64,000 nt of DNA from Symmetrospora coprosmae (taxonomy: Eukaryota > Basidiomycota > Cystobasidiomycetes > Symmetrosporaceae). Each line of letters starts with the position of its first letter. The stretch's first letter is position 1. Made by a program: the position numbers and the translations under genes. Of the stretch, positions 11,746-22,074 are shown piece after piece. The DNA lies in the NCBI GenBank assembly GCA_008802785.1, contig VUYT01000015.1, forward strand, positions 248,001 through 312,000, read 5' to 3'. Below the pieces are notes generated by a model. The model worked only from the letters and a program-made list of their open reading frames with translations, did not search any database and had not been told where the DNA came from.

Positions 11746-12611
11746 CTACGGTATTGCTCCATCGTTCGAAGGCTCCTTATGCGTACTCTGCTCCGCGTGC
11801 CCCGCAAGAGACGATGATGACGACGCTTCCCGTGCCATGAAGGTCATGCGATAGGGTCGTTGACTGCCGTCCGCAGACGCTGCTCCTACATCGACGTCGA
11901 AGTGACCCACTTCGCAGAAACCGAAGCGCGCGTACAGAGGTATTGCAACGGGCGTCGCTTCGAGAAAGGCGAACAGACCTTTGGCATCAACCATAGTCAG
12001 TCCGTGTGCCATGAGCAGACTGCCAACACCTTTGCGCTGACGATCAACGGCGGTGAAGAGGTTTGACAGACCTGTAGCGGGGCGACGGGAGGGCAGGCGC
12101 AGTAGCATTAGCATGAATGCGGCGCAAGTCCGCTAAGATAGCCCAACGAACGAGCGTGTGCCCTGCCAGAAGTGTACCGCTCCCTGCCCTCATTGAGACC
12201 TGTTCTCATGGCTAGTAAGGGGTCTTTCAGAAACCCGTCTTCCGCTGTCGTGGCATCTGGCGGAATCCCCACACCGCTGGCCATCGTCGATATCGGTGCG
12301 CTCGTTGTGGCTTCGAATATCCGCCATTTGGCGAATCCGACTGTCGTTTCGCGGCCGGCGGCTGTAGCGACGGACTCGGTAGCGACTGTGATGATAATCG
12401 ATGGATCGCGCAGGTCGTGCGCATACTTCTGAGCGGTTTCGGCGAGCACAGAGGGCGTGATGCCGCCACGATGGATCGCAAGCATCAGCTCGGACGGATC
12501 ACTGAAAGAGATCTCTGCCAGTCGCTCCGCATCTTCCACTCGAGCCTGCCTGAGCAATATCTGGCTTGCAACCATGTGCGAGTGTGCATGGGCTTGTTGG
12601 AGGGAGGTCAA
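11746..12611 (-). CDS. GNAT-family N-acetyltransferase
   Basis: Two exons, 12611-12152 and 12071-11746, give 261 residues. The start opens MTSLQQAHAHSHMVASQ followed by the first GNAT strand (ILLRQARVEDAERLAEISF). The acetyl-CoA pyrophosphate-binding motif A is seen after the intron as VDRQRKGVGSLLMAHGL (Q/R-x-x-G-x-G). It is followed by motif B, IPLYARFGFCEVG. This layout is usual for fungal GNAT acetyltransferases of unknown substrate. The intron donor (GTTCGT) was chosen because it is the only nearby GT giving the right phase with the CTACAG acceptor, which has a TGCTAATG branch-like sequence upstream; that junction is less certain than the rest. A pyrimidine-poor 180-bp gap separates it from the RidA start. 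Confidence 0.82.
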
Positions 12612-12882
12612 GCCTTGCGGCTGCCACTGAGCATGCCATCGAGCATCCTCAAGCTGGGAAACTGAAGGATGTGTACGTCATTACGGAGATCTGAGTGGCC
12701 TAGGCTTCGTACAGTACTGAGTAGTCGCGCGCTTGGCAACTACAGGACCCGACAGGTGTGCGTGAGCAGCGCGGGGTAGGCAGGAAGGATTTGCAGTCCT
12801 TTCATGATATTCAATAAGACAGACAGAGCAGACAAGGTGCGTGATTTCAACGCGTTTGGGTCGAGCGGGAGTGGGTGCTACT

Positions 12883-14068
12883 TTAGAAGCCAAGGCGCCC
12901 AAGGAAGCCAAACATCTCGCCGCGAGCCGGACTGCCATTGCGCCTAATCGGGCTAGGGGACCGTCGGGCAATGGCAGCATTGGTCGACCTTGCCTGCCGC
13001 CTTCCAGCTGCCCGCTCGTCGCCCGAAGCTACCCGCTCCTCATATTTGGCGATGATCTGTGCGTCCGAGTCACTCCGCAATGCCTCGAAGGCCTTGCGCC
13101 ATCTTTTCGTCTCTGGTGCCTGTAGAGACTCCGATCCGCCGACCCACTCGACGCTTCCGCCTCGCAAAGAGGCACCTCCATTCGTCGTGTACTTCCTCTC
13201 CCAGAAGTTGGCTTCTGCGCGCGCAAGCAGGCTCAAAATCTTGACGGCGTCTTGGCAGAGGTATTCATAACCTTCGAAGGCCTCAACAGGATTTAAGTAT
13301 GCCGACGGCAAATCGGCCAGAGGGTTGCCAGAGTTGCGGCCTCCAGGAGCAGGGGCACCAGCATAGCGTGGGTCCTGGAGGACAGCCTGGGAAGTTGATT
13401 GCATCTTGCGTCGGAATCCAGCGAGCCTTCTTTCAATACCTGTCACCGTTTGCATGTTTGGCTGCCTGGCTGGGTCGACTGGCTGTGCCATAAACTCGAG
13501 ACCAAGCTGGAGGATGGATCTGTTGGTCGGACCCAGAAAGATCTGCCAGTCTGGAGAGTGGTAGATCCCGATGACTTTGCGAACGTAGTCGAAACCTAGA
13601 TTCGTTTGAGAAGCGTACTGCGGTCGCCACTGTTTTATGATCGTGCATATGAAGGCGAGCTGACCCATGACCCGGGCTGGCTCCCAGATAGCGAGGGGCT
13701 GGATGCCCGGTCTCGCACTTGCAGGTGCTGTAAGGGAGACAATGCCGGTGCGATCAGTAGAGCGCCACCCACACGACCCAACGTCACTCACGCTCGAGAG
13801 GTCCCCGTACACGGATATTCACTGAGGGCAGGATGCGCGCCATAAGAGCTTCAGCTGCCTGCCAGCTGTTCTGAAGCGGTATGTTCATGATCTTGAAGAG
13901 GGGATTGGTGAACGCCAAGGCCTGTGCGGAGGTTACTGTAGACCCTGGAGTGGTGAAGGAAGGACTCCGATAGATCGCCAGAGAGCATAGCGCAAGTATG
14001 GCGTTTGAATTGGCTCTGAGCTTCTTCAAACAGTGCGCCGAGTTATACAGGTTCGCGTTGACGGACAT
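12883..14068 (-). CDS. Orphan tandem family, copy A (unknown function)
   Basis: Two exons, 14068-13792 and 13727-12883, give 373 residues. It is the most divergent of three neighbouring paralogs. Shared features: an N-terminal LKKLR...AILALC segment, a hydrophobic region in exon 1, one phase-1 intron after 92-93 codons, a central helical region (FDYVRKVIGIYHSPDW), a conserved A-x-FW motif (ARAEANFWERKY), and a basic Ser/Arg/Pro-rich tail ending in MFGFLGRLGF. The exon 1 length (277 nt) equals that of copy B. I know no domain that fits. Hydrophobicity in exon 1 hints at membrane association, but no clear signal peptide is seen. Confidence 0.75.
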
Positions 14069-14715
14069 GACGGGCGCAGGAGGAAGGAGAGAGTGAAAGC
14101 GAGTCGAAAGCTACCAGAGTGAGTCTGTCTGACGTCTCTTTGACCGCAGTGGACCGAAAGGCAGAAGGGAGCTTGTGGCTGATGGAGGGAGACTTGCAGC
14201 TGTTCAAGTAGAACAGAGAGCAGGAGAGACATTCGCTGGCTCTTAGACCCTACATCTGGCAGCTGTGCTACGCAATCTCGACTCTCCGTCCATTGCCACC
14301 TGGCACTGCTGCAACTTTGCAAACCCCTGCTGTCTCTGGACCATCCTTAGCAAGACGCAGCGATGCCTTTGCGGAAGCACTGCAGACTGTCGAGAGTCAC
14401 CGTCCGGTCGCGGCAGTGCTCCCGCCGCACAAGGTGCCGGGTCGGACCCATCGTAGCGAAACCGGGATGGTCAGACGGAGCGCAGCCGGTCCAAAGGGAA
14501 GCGGGCCTGGACCTGCTAATTAGCTCCGTCAGGTCTGATGTTGATCGATGAAGTAGCTGTCATTTGACACCGCGTCGCTGTCCTTGCCATGCCATGAAAG
14601 CACCCAATTCGAGGGCGATTGCCCAAGTCGAGAGGGCGATGCAGCAGGCTTACGGCTCAAGTGGACGAGAGTAGAACGCACACAACAAGGAGGTGTAGGT
14701 GAGGTTCAGATCCGC
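14069..14715. other. Intergenic region between orphan copies A and B
   Basis: About 650 bp holding the promoter and 5' UTR of copy A (toward 14069) and the 3' end of copy B. A purine-rich GAGGGCGATGCAG tract near 14630 partly resembles the element found upstream of copies B and C, but without the paired half. No gene was recognised. Confidence 0.5.
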
Positions 14716-15975
14716 TCACAGCTGTAATCGGCGGAGAAAGCCTGCCAGCCCGCCTGCGGGCGATGGCGACCGAGAAGACGATGTAGAGCGCGAGCGTCCT
14801 TCAATTACGGGCGAGGACGCGCTTCGGCCGCGTCGTCCCTGGAATCCTCCCGCATTGACGCTTTGAGCTTTGCTTCGAGCTTTATACGCTTCCTTCTCCG
14901 CCTGCTCGAGATCGTCCATGCGCATGCCAGCAATCCACTTTCCGGGCTTTTCGAGCCGCTCTATGGCCAAAAGCCAATACTCGTACCGACGCCAAGGCGA
15001 ATTGTAGCCAGGGACCGCAGTGTACTGGTGGCCTTGGTACCAGACCAGACTCCCTTTAGCGAAGCCGGGTAATCTGGAAATGTCTGTATTGTAGGGATGG
15101 CTTAGTACTGCGTCCCAATATCGCGCCTCCTCTCTGGCGACGGTGTGAAGTAGTGCTGAGACCTCGAGAATCTGATCCTCGTAATGTTCCCATTCGTTGT
15201 GGGCCTGCATGCATGCCTCGGGCAGACATACCTCGAGTGGCCTCCAATGAAAGGTCATCGTGCCGTTAGAAGCTGTTGTGTGAAGGCTCACTGTCTTCCC
15301 ATGGTGCTGCGGGTTGGCGACCTCTCGCGAGCTCGCAGCGTTGGCGCAGTGCTTGAGGTTCTCGTAACGCTGTCGCACGCCCACTTTTTCGAAAGCTTGG
15401 ATGGCCCAGTCCAGACGAGACGGCATATAGCTGGGACTGTGCAGCCATCTGACATTGTGCCGATTGTAAATGTTAATGACGTTCTCGACGTATGCCAGCG
15501 CCATCCAGATGTCGCGGTCAACATGCCGTGTCCAGCAATCGAGGATGAGTTGGACAAATGCAAGTCTTGCCAAATGGCGAGCCATCTCCGAGACGCCTGA
15601 CCCGAAATTAGATCGATGGCCTGGTTTTCGTATGAATGCCTGCGGCCTGGTCAGCACACGGTCCCCCTGGGCAGCCCAAACGTGCGTCGGTGACTGACCC
15701 TTGCCATCGCGGATCGCCCTGGTGAGCCCGCCGTGCAGATAAGGGAAGGTCTTCTCTAGGACTGTCCCTGCAATCCGCCAGGTGCTTTTCTGGCCTATTC
15801 CGGTGATAGCGAAGAGGGCGTTGACGAATCCGAGCACATGAGAGTCGTGCTGTGCCGGCGAGATCTTCTCCAGGGTGTTGAATCTGTATTCAGGTCGAGA
15901 GCAGAGTGCCATGACCGCCTGCGGTCGAGTTCCCCCTTTCAGCCTCTTGAGGCATTTGGTCTGGCTTTCAGCCAT
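14716..15975 (-). CDS. Orphan tandem family, copy B (unknown function)
   Basis: Two exons, 15975-15699 and 15620-14716, give 393 residues. The start at 15975 (MAESQTKCLKRLKGG) was chosen by alignment with copies A and C, although the reading frame stays open to 16203. The 78-nt intron is a multiple of three and has no stop, so retention would leave an in-frame insertion. Family features: LKRLK...AVMALC, a central YVENVINIYNRHN helix, the motif SRLDWAIQAFEKVGV shared with copy C, EEARYWDAVLSHP, a GSLVWYQGHQYTAVPGY segment, and an RS/SP-rich tail ending LAGFLRRLQL. No known domain was recognised. Confidence 0.78.
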   Translation of the reverse strand: MAESQTKCLKRLKGGTRPQAVMALCSRPEYRFNTLEKISPAQHDSHVLGFVNALFAITGIGQKSTWRIAGTVLEKTFPYLHGGLTRAIRDGKGQSPTHVWAAQGDRVLTRPQAFIRKPGHRSNFGSGVSEMARHLARLAFVQLILDCWTRHVDRDIWMALAYVENVINIYNRHNVRWLHSPSYMPSRLDWAIQAFEKVGVRQRYENLKHCANAASSREVANPQHHGKTVSLHTTASNGTMTFHWRPLEVCLPEACMQAHNEWEHYEDQILEVSALLHTVAREEARYWDAVLSHPYNTDISRLPGFAKGSLVWYQGHQYTAVPGYNSPWRRYEYWLLAIERLEKPGKWIAGMRMDDLEQAEKEAYKARSKAQSVNAGGFQGRRGRSASSPVIEGRSRSTSSSRSPSPAGGLAGFLRRLQL

Positions 15976-16430
15976 GGTACAGCCGCGATGGATGTCGATT
16001 GGATAGAGTAGGTGCTGTCCGTAAGTGATCGTTGTGATCTGAAAAATACGTTCTGATATGTGAAGAAACAAAGAGGACCAGCGGCATGCTTCGACAGATC
16101 GTGGATACCCAAGGGAGCTCCAGCTGCATTGGGGCGATGCAAGCCAATGTGGGCTCCCTTTGATGTATCGCAACTCTACGTCACCGTGACTGGAACAGCC
16201 CATGCCGCGTATAGATCCAGACGGGCACGATCAGCTGATCTAGCCGGTGACTCTGCCAGTAGATTGCGACGCCTCCACTTTCTCTGCTTGGCAGCTGCCG
16301 CGCAAGCCAGACGGTCCGCTAACTGTAAGGCTAGATGTGGCAATGTGGAATGGGCGAGAGAAAGGGTTCCATGGAGCTCAGGCTAAGAGGCCAGACAGAG
16401 GAGTCAAGTACATGGGCAGGCGTAACAGGG
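15976..16430. other. Promoter region of orphan copy B
   Basis: About 455 bp between the start of copy B and the stop of copy C. It contains the inverted-repeat element described separately and a short AT-richer stretch near 16020-16060. No gene was seen. Confidence 0.5.
16125..16141. promoter_or_regulatory. Inverted-repeat element upstream of orphan copy B
   Basis: TGCAT and ATGCA halves flank a G-rich core (TGGGGCG). The element lies about 150 bp upstream of the copy B start codon. A very similar element lies at nearly the same distance upstream of copy C. The flanking GGGAGC and CCCTTTGA words are also shared. It is a candidate binding site; the factor is unknown. Confidence 0.5.
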
Positions 16431-17722
16431 TCAGAGCCTCATCCGCCGCAAGAAACCAGCCATAGCCCCAGCAGGCGATGATGACCGGGAGCTCGATGTG
16501 CTATTGCTTCGGGAGGAAGATGTAGAGCTGTTCCGGCTGCCTACAACCAGGATGGTGCGAGCATTGCGTGCAGAGGGGGTTGCAGATGATCGACGTCTTT
16601 GAGATGCCTCCCTCTTCTCTCTATCGAGCCGCGCCGTGCGTATAGTGGCGACCTCCTTTGCGGGAAGACCCAGACACTCGATGGCGGATAGCCAGTGCTC
16701 GTCATCGCGTTTTGGCGATTGGAAGCCGGGCACATCCGTGTACTGCTGACCATTCCATCGGATCAGACTACCATTCTTGAATCCGGTCAGTGCCGAGAGA
16801 TTCGTGCCCCTGGGATGGGTCAGGAGTGTGTTCCAGTATCGGGCCTCCTCCATAGTAACGGTGTGAAGTAGCTTTGTGGCGTCCAATACTGACTCTTCAT
16901 AGTGCTCCCATTCGACGTGAGCCCTGTTGTACGCCGCGGGGAGTTGGTCATCCCCTTCATTCGAGGTGGTTGCGCCCTTTTTGCCAGGTGGCCCACCCGC
17001 AAGCATCGTCTTCCCCGTATGGAGAGGATTCCACAGCTCTTGCTCAAGCACCAGGTTCGCGTCATCCTTCAGCATGACGCATCTCGCCTCGATATGAGCG
17101 ACGCCGACTTGCTTAAAAGCCTGAATGGCCCAGTCAAGGCGGGATGGCCAAGGGGACTTGCTGTGCAAATCTGCGTGCTGATCGAAGATAGCTACGACTT
17201 GGCTCGCATAGACTCGAGCATACTTCACGTTCCGCGCCGCAACTGGTCGCCAGCAGCTCAGCAGGATCTGGACGAGGGCGGACCGGGCCGGCGAGCGAAT
17301 GACGCTCGTAACGGGCCCTGAGAAATCGAGGGGTACGAAGTGGCGTCCTGCCGCATCGGACGTAGCATACATATGCATATGCCGGATGTCAATTCGTAGG
17401 AGATGCTCGCAGTACTATCGCGCCAGCGCACATCTCACTCACCCTGACCCTTCGCGACGGACTCGCTGAGTCTTCCCTCGATGTAGGGGAACACCTGTCG
17501 CAAGATTGGCTGAGCCAGAATCCAGCTTCTCTGCTCACCTACGCCAAGGATAAGGAGGATGGCATTGCCGAGGTAGAGGACTAGCGGTATGTGCTGATTT
17601 TTATTTCTGCTGATTCGCGTCAGCTCGGCGGACTTGAACGTGGATTGGGCACACAGCGCCAAGACTGCCGATGGCTTGCTCTTCAGCTTTGCTAGGTACT
17701 TGGCTTGGTTGTACTGCGACAT
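16431..17722 (-). CDS. Orphan tandem family, copy C (unknown function)
   Basis: Two exons, 17722-17443 and 17347-16431, give 398 residues. The intron has the same position and phase as in copies A and B. Family features: LAKLKSKPSAVLALC at the N terminus, a hydrophobic stretch (LVLYLGNAILLILGVG) in exon 1, SRLDWAIQAFKQVGV, EEARYWNTLLTHP, GSLIRWNGQQYTDVPGF and a Ser/Arg-rich tail ending MAGFLRRMRL. Copies B and C are much closer to each other than to A. The function is unknown. The hydrophobic exon 1 and basic C terminus may mean membrane attachment with a cytoplasmic or nucleic-acid-binding tail, but that is inference. Confidence 0.78.
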
Positions 17723-18125
17723 CGTCGGATCTTTAGCTTGGGCGAGACGCGATGCCCTGTGTTCTAGATTGAACGCGGTGCGTTGTCAAGCAAGCAAGCA
17801 AGAGGGAGCAGAGGAGAACTGTTGGGCGGGACAGTCCGACCACCCATGGGAGCCGTTGCATTGGCGGGGCGATGCAAAGCCCCCTTTGAACCGACTCTCC
17901 GATGTGCGGGACCAAGTCTGGACTGGCCATTCGGAGAGCCGAGGTTGTCACGTCAGCAGCTCGCAGACTCGGGTCAGCTGACGACGTCAGTGCGCACGGC
18001 GTGAAATCGTGATGCGCTGCTCGGAGATTCTACCCTCATAAGAATCGCCACGGCGCTCTTCTACATATAGATGTCGAGACTGAAAGACATCGGCCAGGCT
18101 GGTCAAGCCGGTGAGCCAAGCCATT
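17723..18125. other. Promoter region of orphan copy C
   Basis: About 400 bp between the copy C start and the stop codon of the ATP synthase subunit gene. It carries the inverted-repeat element at 17856-17877 and a short AAGC repeat (CAAGCAAGCAAGC) near 17790-17802. No gene was recognised. Confidence 0.5.
17856..17877. promoter_or_regulatory. Inverted-repeat element upstream of orphan copy C
   Basis: TTGCAT and ATGCAA halves flank the core TGGCGGGGCG, about 134 bp upstream of the copy C start. It matches the element upstream of copy B in both halves and in most of the core, with two extra core bases. Confidence 0.5.
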
Positions 18126-18787
18126 CTATGAGCTCGCCTGCTTCTCCCAGTGCGACACGAGCTTTTCGAGGTCGAACTTTGGGTCCTCTGGGTCGGAGAT
18201 GACTGCGGGGTTGGGTCCGGTCTTACATGGATCAGCTGCTAGCCCGTCGTCCGTCATGCAGGAGGCGACCAGACGAGGGACTGTGACCCCATCCGTCACA
18301 CAAGACGCTCAACCTGGGCGTGCCAGCACTCACCGCTGCTGCCGCCAGTGACCTGCTCGACCTTGTCTGCTGCTCCGCTGAGCAGGCCAGCAAGGCCTCC
18401 CTGCTTGCTTCCCTGGGTCTTTTTCGCGTACTCCTGCTTTGCCTGCTCTATCCAGCTCTCGCGCTGCTTTGCCTCGTGCTCGACGGCGTGCGTGTCGGCC
18501 TCCTTCTGCAGTGTGCGACGGTGGAGGATGCCATAGGCGATGCCTCCGACGAGGGCAGAGTACCGGACAACCTGCAAGCAGCGGAGGCCAGGCAGAAGCC
18601 AGACACAAGTGGGGACGCCGAAGCACCGTACGAAATGTTCGTATGCCAGATGCGCAGGGAATCGCCGAGAGTGGGAACGCAAGCATGGCAAATCATCAGC
18701 TTTTCTGTGTCCCCATTCGAACCGCGCGAAAGCCCGCTCAGCCGCCATGCTCCGTCGATGAGGATAGCTCACGTTGAGAGTAGACAT
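18126..18787 (-). CDS. atp21: Mitochondrial ATP synthase subunit e
   Basis: Three exons, 18787-18773, 18571-18334 and 18202-18126, give 109 residues. Exon 1 codes only MSTLN. Exon 2 has the single transmembrane helix (VVRYSALVGGIAYGIL) with a GxxxG motif, which in yeast subunit e (Atp21/Tim11) mediates ATP synthase dimerisation. A charged amphipathic stretch follows (KEADTHAVEHEAKQRESWIEQAKQEYAKK). Exon 3 gives the typical C-terminal acidic segment (SDPEDPKFDLEKLVSHWEKQAS). Length fits the fungal family. It sits in the inner membrane Fo dimer interface. Intron 1 (201 nt) is long for this region. It is divergent from the tetraspanin gene. Confidence 0.9.
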
Positions 18788-19319
18788 CTTGCGCAGAGAT
18801 GTACCAAGGAGATGGGGAGGAGGAGGCTGGACTGTCGGTGTGGGTCTCTGTCGGGCTGGGTGGGTCTGAGTGATCTCAAGGGTGCAGCAGGGCAGCGCGG
18901 ACGCTGCTCGAGGAGCGAGCTGCACCCGGGAGACGCCGAAGCAACGGCAAGGCTCTCTCCAACTGCACACAGACACAGAAGCAAATGCGAGCATCATAAC
19001 TGCACGCAGTGACTGACGTGGACTCAGACTCACCTACAAGCCTCTGCTGCGGCTGTTGCTCCGTCTCTGTCAACGCTGACTGCCGGACCCGCCCGCCGCG
19101 AGAATGACCCGCGAGGGCGACGACTGACCCATTCCCCTCCTGGACCCGCAACGTGGTCAAGACAGCTTGGAACCCTCTCTCATACTCACTGTTTACTCTC
19201 TCCAGGATACTGCCCGACCGTGTGCAGAGCGGCTCTCGGTTCTGCTGTGACCGTCCCGTGCCGCACACCCCCGACTTGCTTTCCCCGCCGACCTCGTAAC
19301 CGGGAGCAAGGACACGACG
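18788..19319. promoter_or_regulatory. Divergent promoter region between ATP synthase e and tetraspanin genes
   Basis: About 530 bp separate the two start codons. A pyrimidine-rich stretch lies near the tetraspanin start. Long minus-strand frames here are continuations or shadows of the subunit e 5' region. No clear TATA box was found. Confidence 0.45.
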
Positions 19320-21730
19320 ATGACGGCCTCGCGCTCGACGAGCGTCTCTCCGATTCTCTTCCTCAACAAGTCAACTGGCACCGATGGAGAGCAGCGCTAC
19401 AGCACCCTGCGCAACCGCGCCAACGCCTCGCCAACACCGCGACTCGATGTTCCGCACGCCCAGAGCGGGAGCACTTTTAGGGAGCTACCACCTTCGCCAT
19501 ACTCGCTGCACGACGTCTCTCCAGAGCCAAGTGACCCAGTGAGGAGTGCCTCCGCAGCGGACTCCCAACGATGGCACGGGACTCCGTTGCAGGCGAGCAC
19601 AAGACCGTCGGAATTGCCGCAGCAAGCCTCGATAGTATACGCGCCGCACCGGCAACAAGTACCCGAGTACGTGTAGATACGGTGTTCCCCTATCTCGGCC
19701 GCGCTCTGACGTGGTATCACATCCTCGACAGGAGCGATCATCCCACATCCATCCGGATGCTAGCGGTTCACTCGAATCGATCTGCTTCCAGCTCAGAAGC
19801 CAGTAGCGGTCGCTCCTACTCGTCGAGCTCATCTATGAGCCACGCCTCATACGATGATCGCACGCGTCGGCCGCCTTCGCAAGCCTCATCATCGGCCACT
19901 TCCGCTGGAGCTAGCGGTCCGCCGATTCGACCCAGCCAATCTGGACAGCCGCACGGGGAGAACGAAAGGAGCTATCATGCCGCTGCTGGGCGCGGCTTCC
20001 CGCTTGCAGCAGCCGGAGAGAGCGTCGCAGGCTTCGCAGCTTCCGATTTATCCAGCATCCCCGCTGCATCAGCAACCACATCGGGCCACTCGCGCTTGAC
20101 GTCCAAATTCCCGCTGCCGCGCCTGCGCTCGCACGCGAGCAGCGCTGCACGCAACGAGCATGGTGTTGGTGCAGGCGCGCAGCGCGACGCCGTGCTCCTC
20201 GATGGCATTGGCAACCCACTCATCTGGCAGGACAAGCGAGATCGCAATGCGAGCGACGTCGTCAACAGGCGGACAGCGGCGCAAGAGGCGGCGGAGACCA
20301 AGGCGAGATGGACAAAAGCTAAATGGCTGCTTCTGCTATCGGTGCTCGTGGTGAGCCGCGCAGTGCATTGACACGGAAAGTGAGAACGTGGCTGAAAGGA
20401 GTATTGGGTGACAGCTCTTTGGCTACGGACTAGCGGGACTTATGGGAGCTCTCGTCACTTGGTTCCGCAGTGCGTCCTTCGCGCCGTCATTACAAAGAGA
20501 GGCGCTCGAGCTGATACGGCTATCCGCCTGACCATAGCATGGCAAAAAGCCGAGGTGGTCATCGTCGCCGAGAATGATCTTCTGATTTGTGAGCAATCTG
20601 GACTTTGCCCGACTTCAGAGAGGCAGGCGGCTGATGCTCGAGATGTCTTCCGACAAGTCATCACGCTGGCTTCCGTCATGTGCATCATCACGGCTTTACT
20701 CGGTCTGACGGGGACGATGCTCAATAGCCGACCCATCCTGGCGTTCTACAACCTCCTCCTGTGGCCGAGCCTTGCAGCGATCCTCGTTGTCGGCTACACC
20801 TCGTACAAGAAGCAGAACTTGAACCTCGATAGGAAGCTCAACCAAGCTTGGAGCCAGTTCTTTGACGACGAGGCTAGGCTGCGGATACAGAACAATGTGG
20901 GTTGCCCGGGAGATCACACAAGCACCACTAAAAGCACACGGGCTGATCCCAGTCTGCCCACTGCAGCTACACTGCTGTGGTTACTACAATCCGCTTCGTG
21001 AGCTGGCTGACTAGACTAGGCGGTCGCGACTCTGAGATGTCTCGCTGACGACCTTGCACCGCAGACGAGGCCACGTTCTCCAAGCGATGTTACCCGCGTA
21101 CCGCTCTTCCCGGGTGCAAGGGCAAACTTTTCCGCTTCGAGAAGGAGATTCTGATGCAGATCGCCACGACGGCATTCAGCATCGTCCCGGTACATCTGTT
21201 CAACATCTTCATTGCCCTCCTTTGCAGCAACCACGTCAATAGGAGCTTTGGCAAGGGCCTGGTGCCGCGGCAATACAGACTGAGGTGGGCGGAGTGGCAG
21301 AGCTGCGGATCGCAGGTGGAACTTGCTGAGTAGAGGCTGATGCCCTTTTTCGAATTCCAGCATGCTCGATGTGCGCGAGAATGCCATCTCGGTCCTGCGC
21401 AGTCTGCCCGTCGTGCCGGACCAGGTGGCTGCTCCACGTCAACGCTCCCAATCGCAGTATCCACATCAACACGCGATGTATCGGACGAGCTCGTCTACCT
21501 CTGGCATTACGGACTCGAGCGACGCTGTCTCGATCACAAGCAGCAGCGCCAGCAGTGCCGCAGCGCTCATGCGCCGGCGAACGAGGCGGAACAGCGTCTC
21601 GACTTTGGCGTCCATGCCGCACGCCCACCCGTCAAAGGGCCTCAAGGGGCTCGGACTCGGTGTCGTTGCAGTGGGCAGAGACGGTGACCCCTTGCAAGTG
21701 CGCGATGCTCGTCATACTCCCTGGAGTTGA
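19320..21730 (+). CDS. Fungal tetraspanin with long N-terminal cytoplasmic extension
   Basis: Eight exons: 19320-19666, 19732-20350, 20415-20469, 20538-20588, 20643-20896, 20967-20997, 21065-21284 and 21361-21730, giving about 648 residues. The first ~310 residues are Ser/Arg/Pro-rich and disordered. Four membrane helices follow: KWLLLLSVLV..LFGYGLAGLMGALV, ASVMCIITALLGLTGTML, ILAFYNLLLWPSLAAILVV, and FSIVPVHLFNIFIALL. The large extracellular loop has the CCG signature (HCCGYYNP) plus two more cysteines (KRCYPRTALPGCKG). The C-terminal ~120 residues are a Ser-rich cytoplasmic tail. The 5' end of exon 5 could also be 20658; both keep frame. Fungal tetraspanins organise membrane domains, and Pls1-type members are needed for appressorial penetration. 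Which subfamily this is cannot be told here. Confidence 0.8.
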
Positions 21731-21995
21731 GCGCGATGCAGGTGACAGCTTGTCTGGCAATACCCAGATCCCCGCATTAGTGCAGTGCAGTGCAGTGCAA
21801 TATTGCAATATTAGAGGTCGTAATCGTTGCTGTGTGAAGCTGTATCTGCGTTGCCTGTCTGAAGCGTGCGCTGTGCCCGCGACGTCACTGTGTACATGTG
21901 CGAGGGCTCCAGGCGGCCGGCACCGCCCAATCCACGGGGGTCCGAGCGCTCCGGAAGCTGGCTGCTTGACAACCGCATATCACCTCATATCACTA

Positions 21996-22041
<46 letters not shown>

Positions 22042-22074
22042 GTGGACTGACTGCACCACAGCAGTCGTGCTACC
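21731..22074. other. Intergenic region upstream of the intersectin-like gene
   Basis: About 340 bp. A short TGCAG repeat lies near 21779-21800, followed by an ATATTGCAATATT palindrome-like stretch. The AGC repeat just before the start codon is listed separately. Confidence 0.5.
21997..22036. repeat. AGC/CAG trinucleotide microsatellite in 5' UTR
   Basis: About 13 uninterrupted AGC units end 38 bp before the start codon of the intersectin-like gene. They are outside the open reading frame, so they should lie in the 5' UTR or promoter. Similar CAG/CAA tracts code for Gln runs just inside the gene. Confidence 0.85.

Noticed and set aside
21997-22036. CRISPR-like or mobile-element repeat
   Set aside because: It is a simple AGC microsatellite without spacers or element ends.
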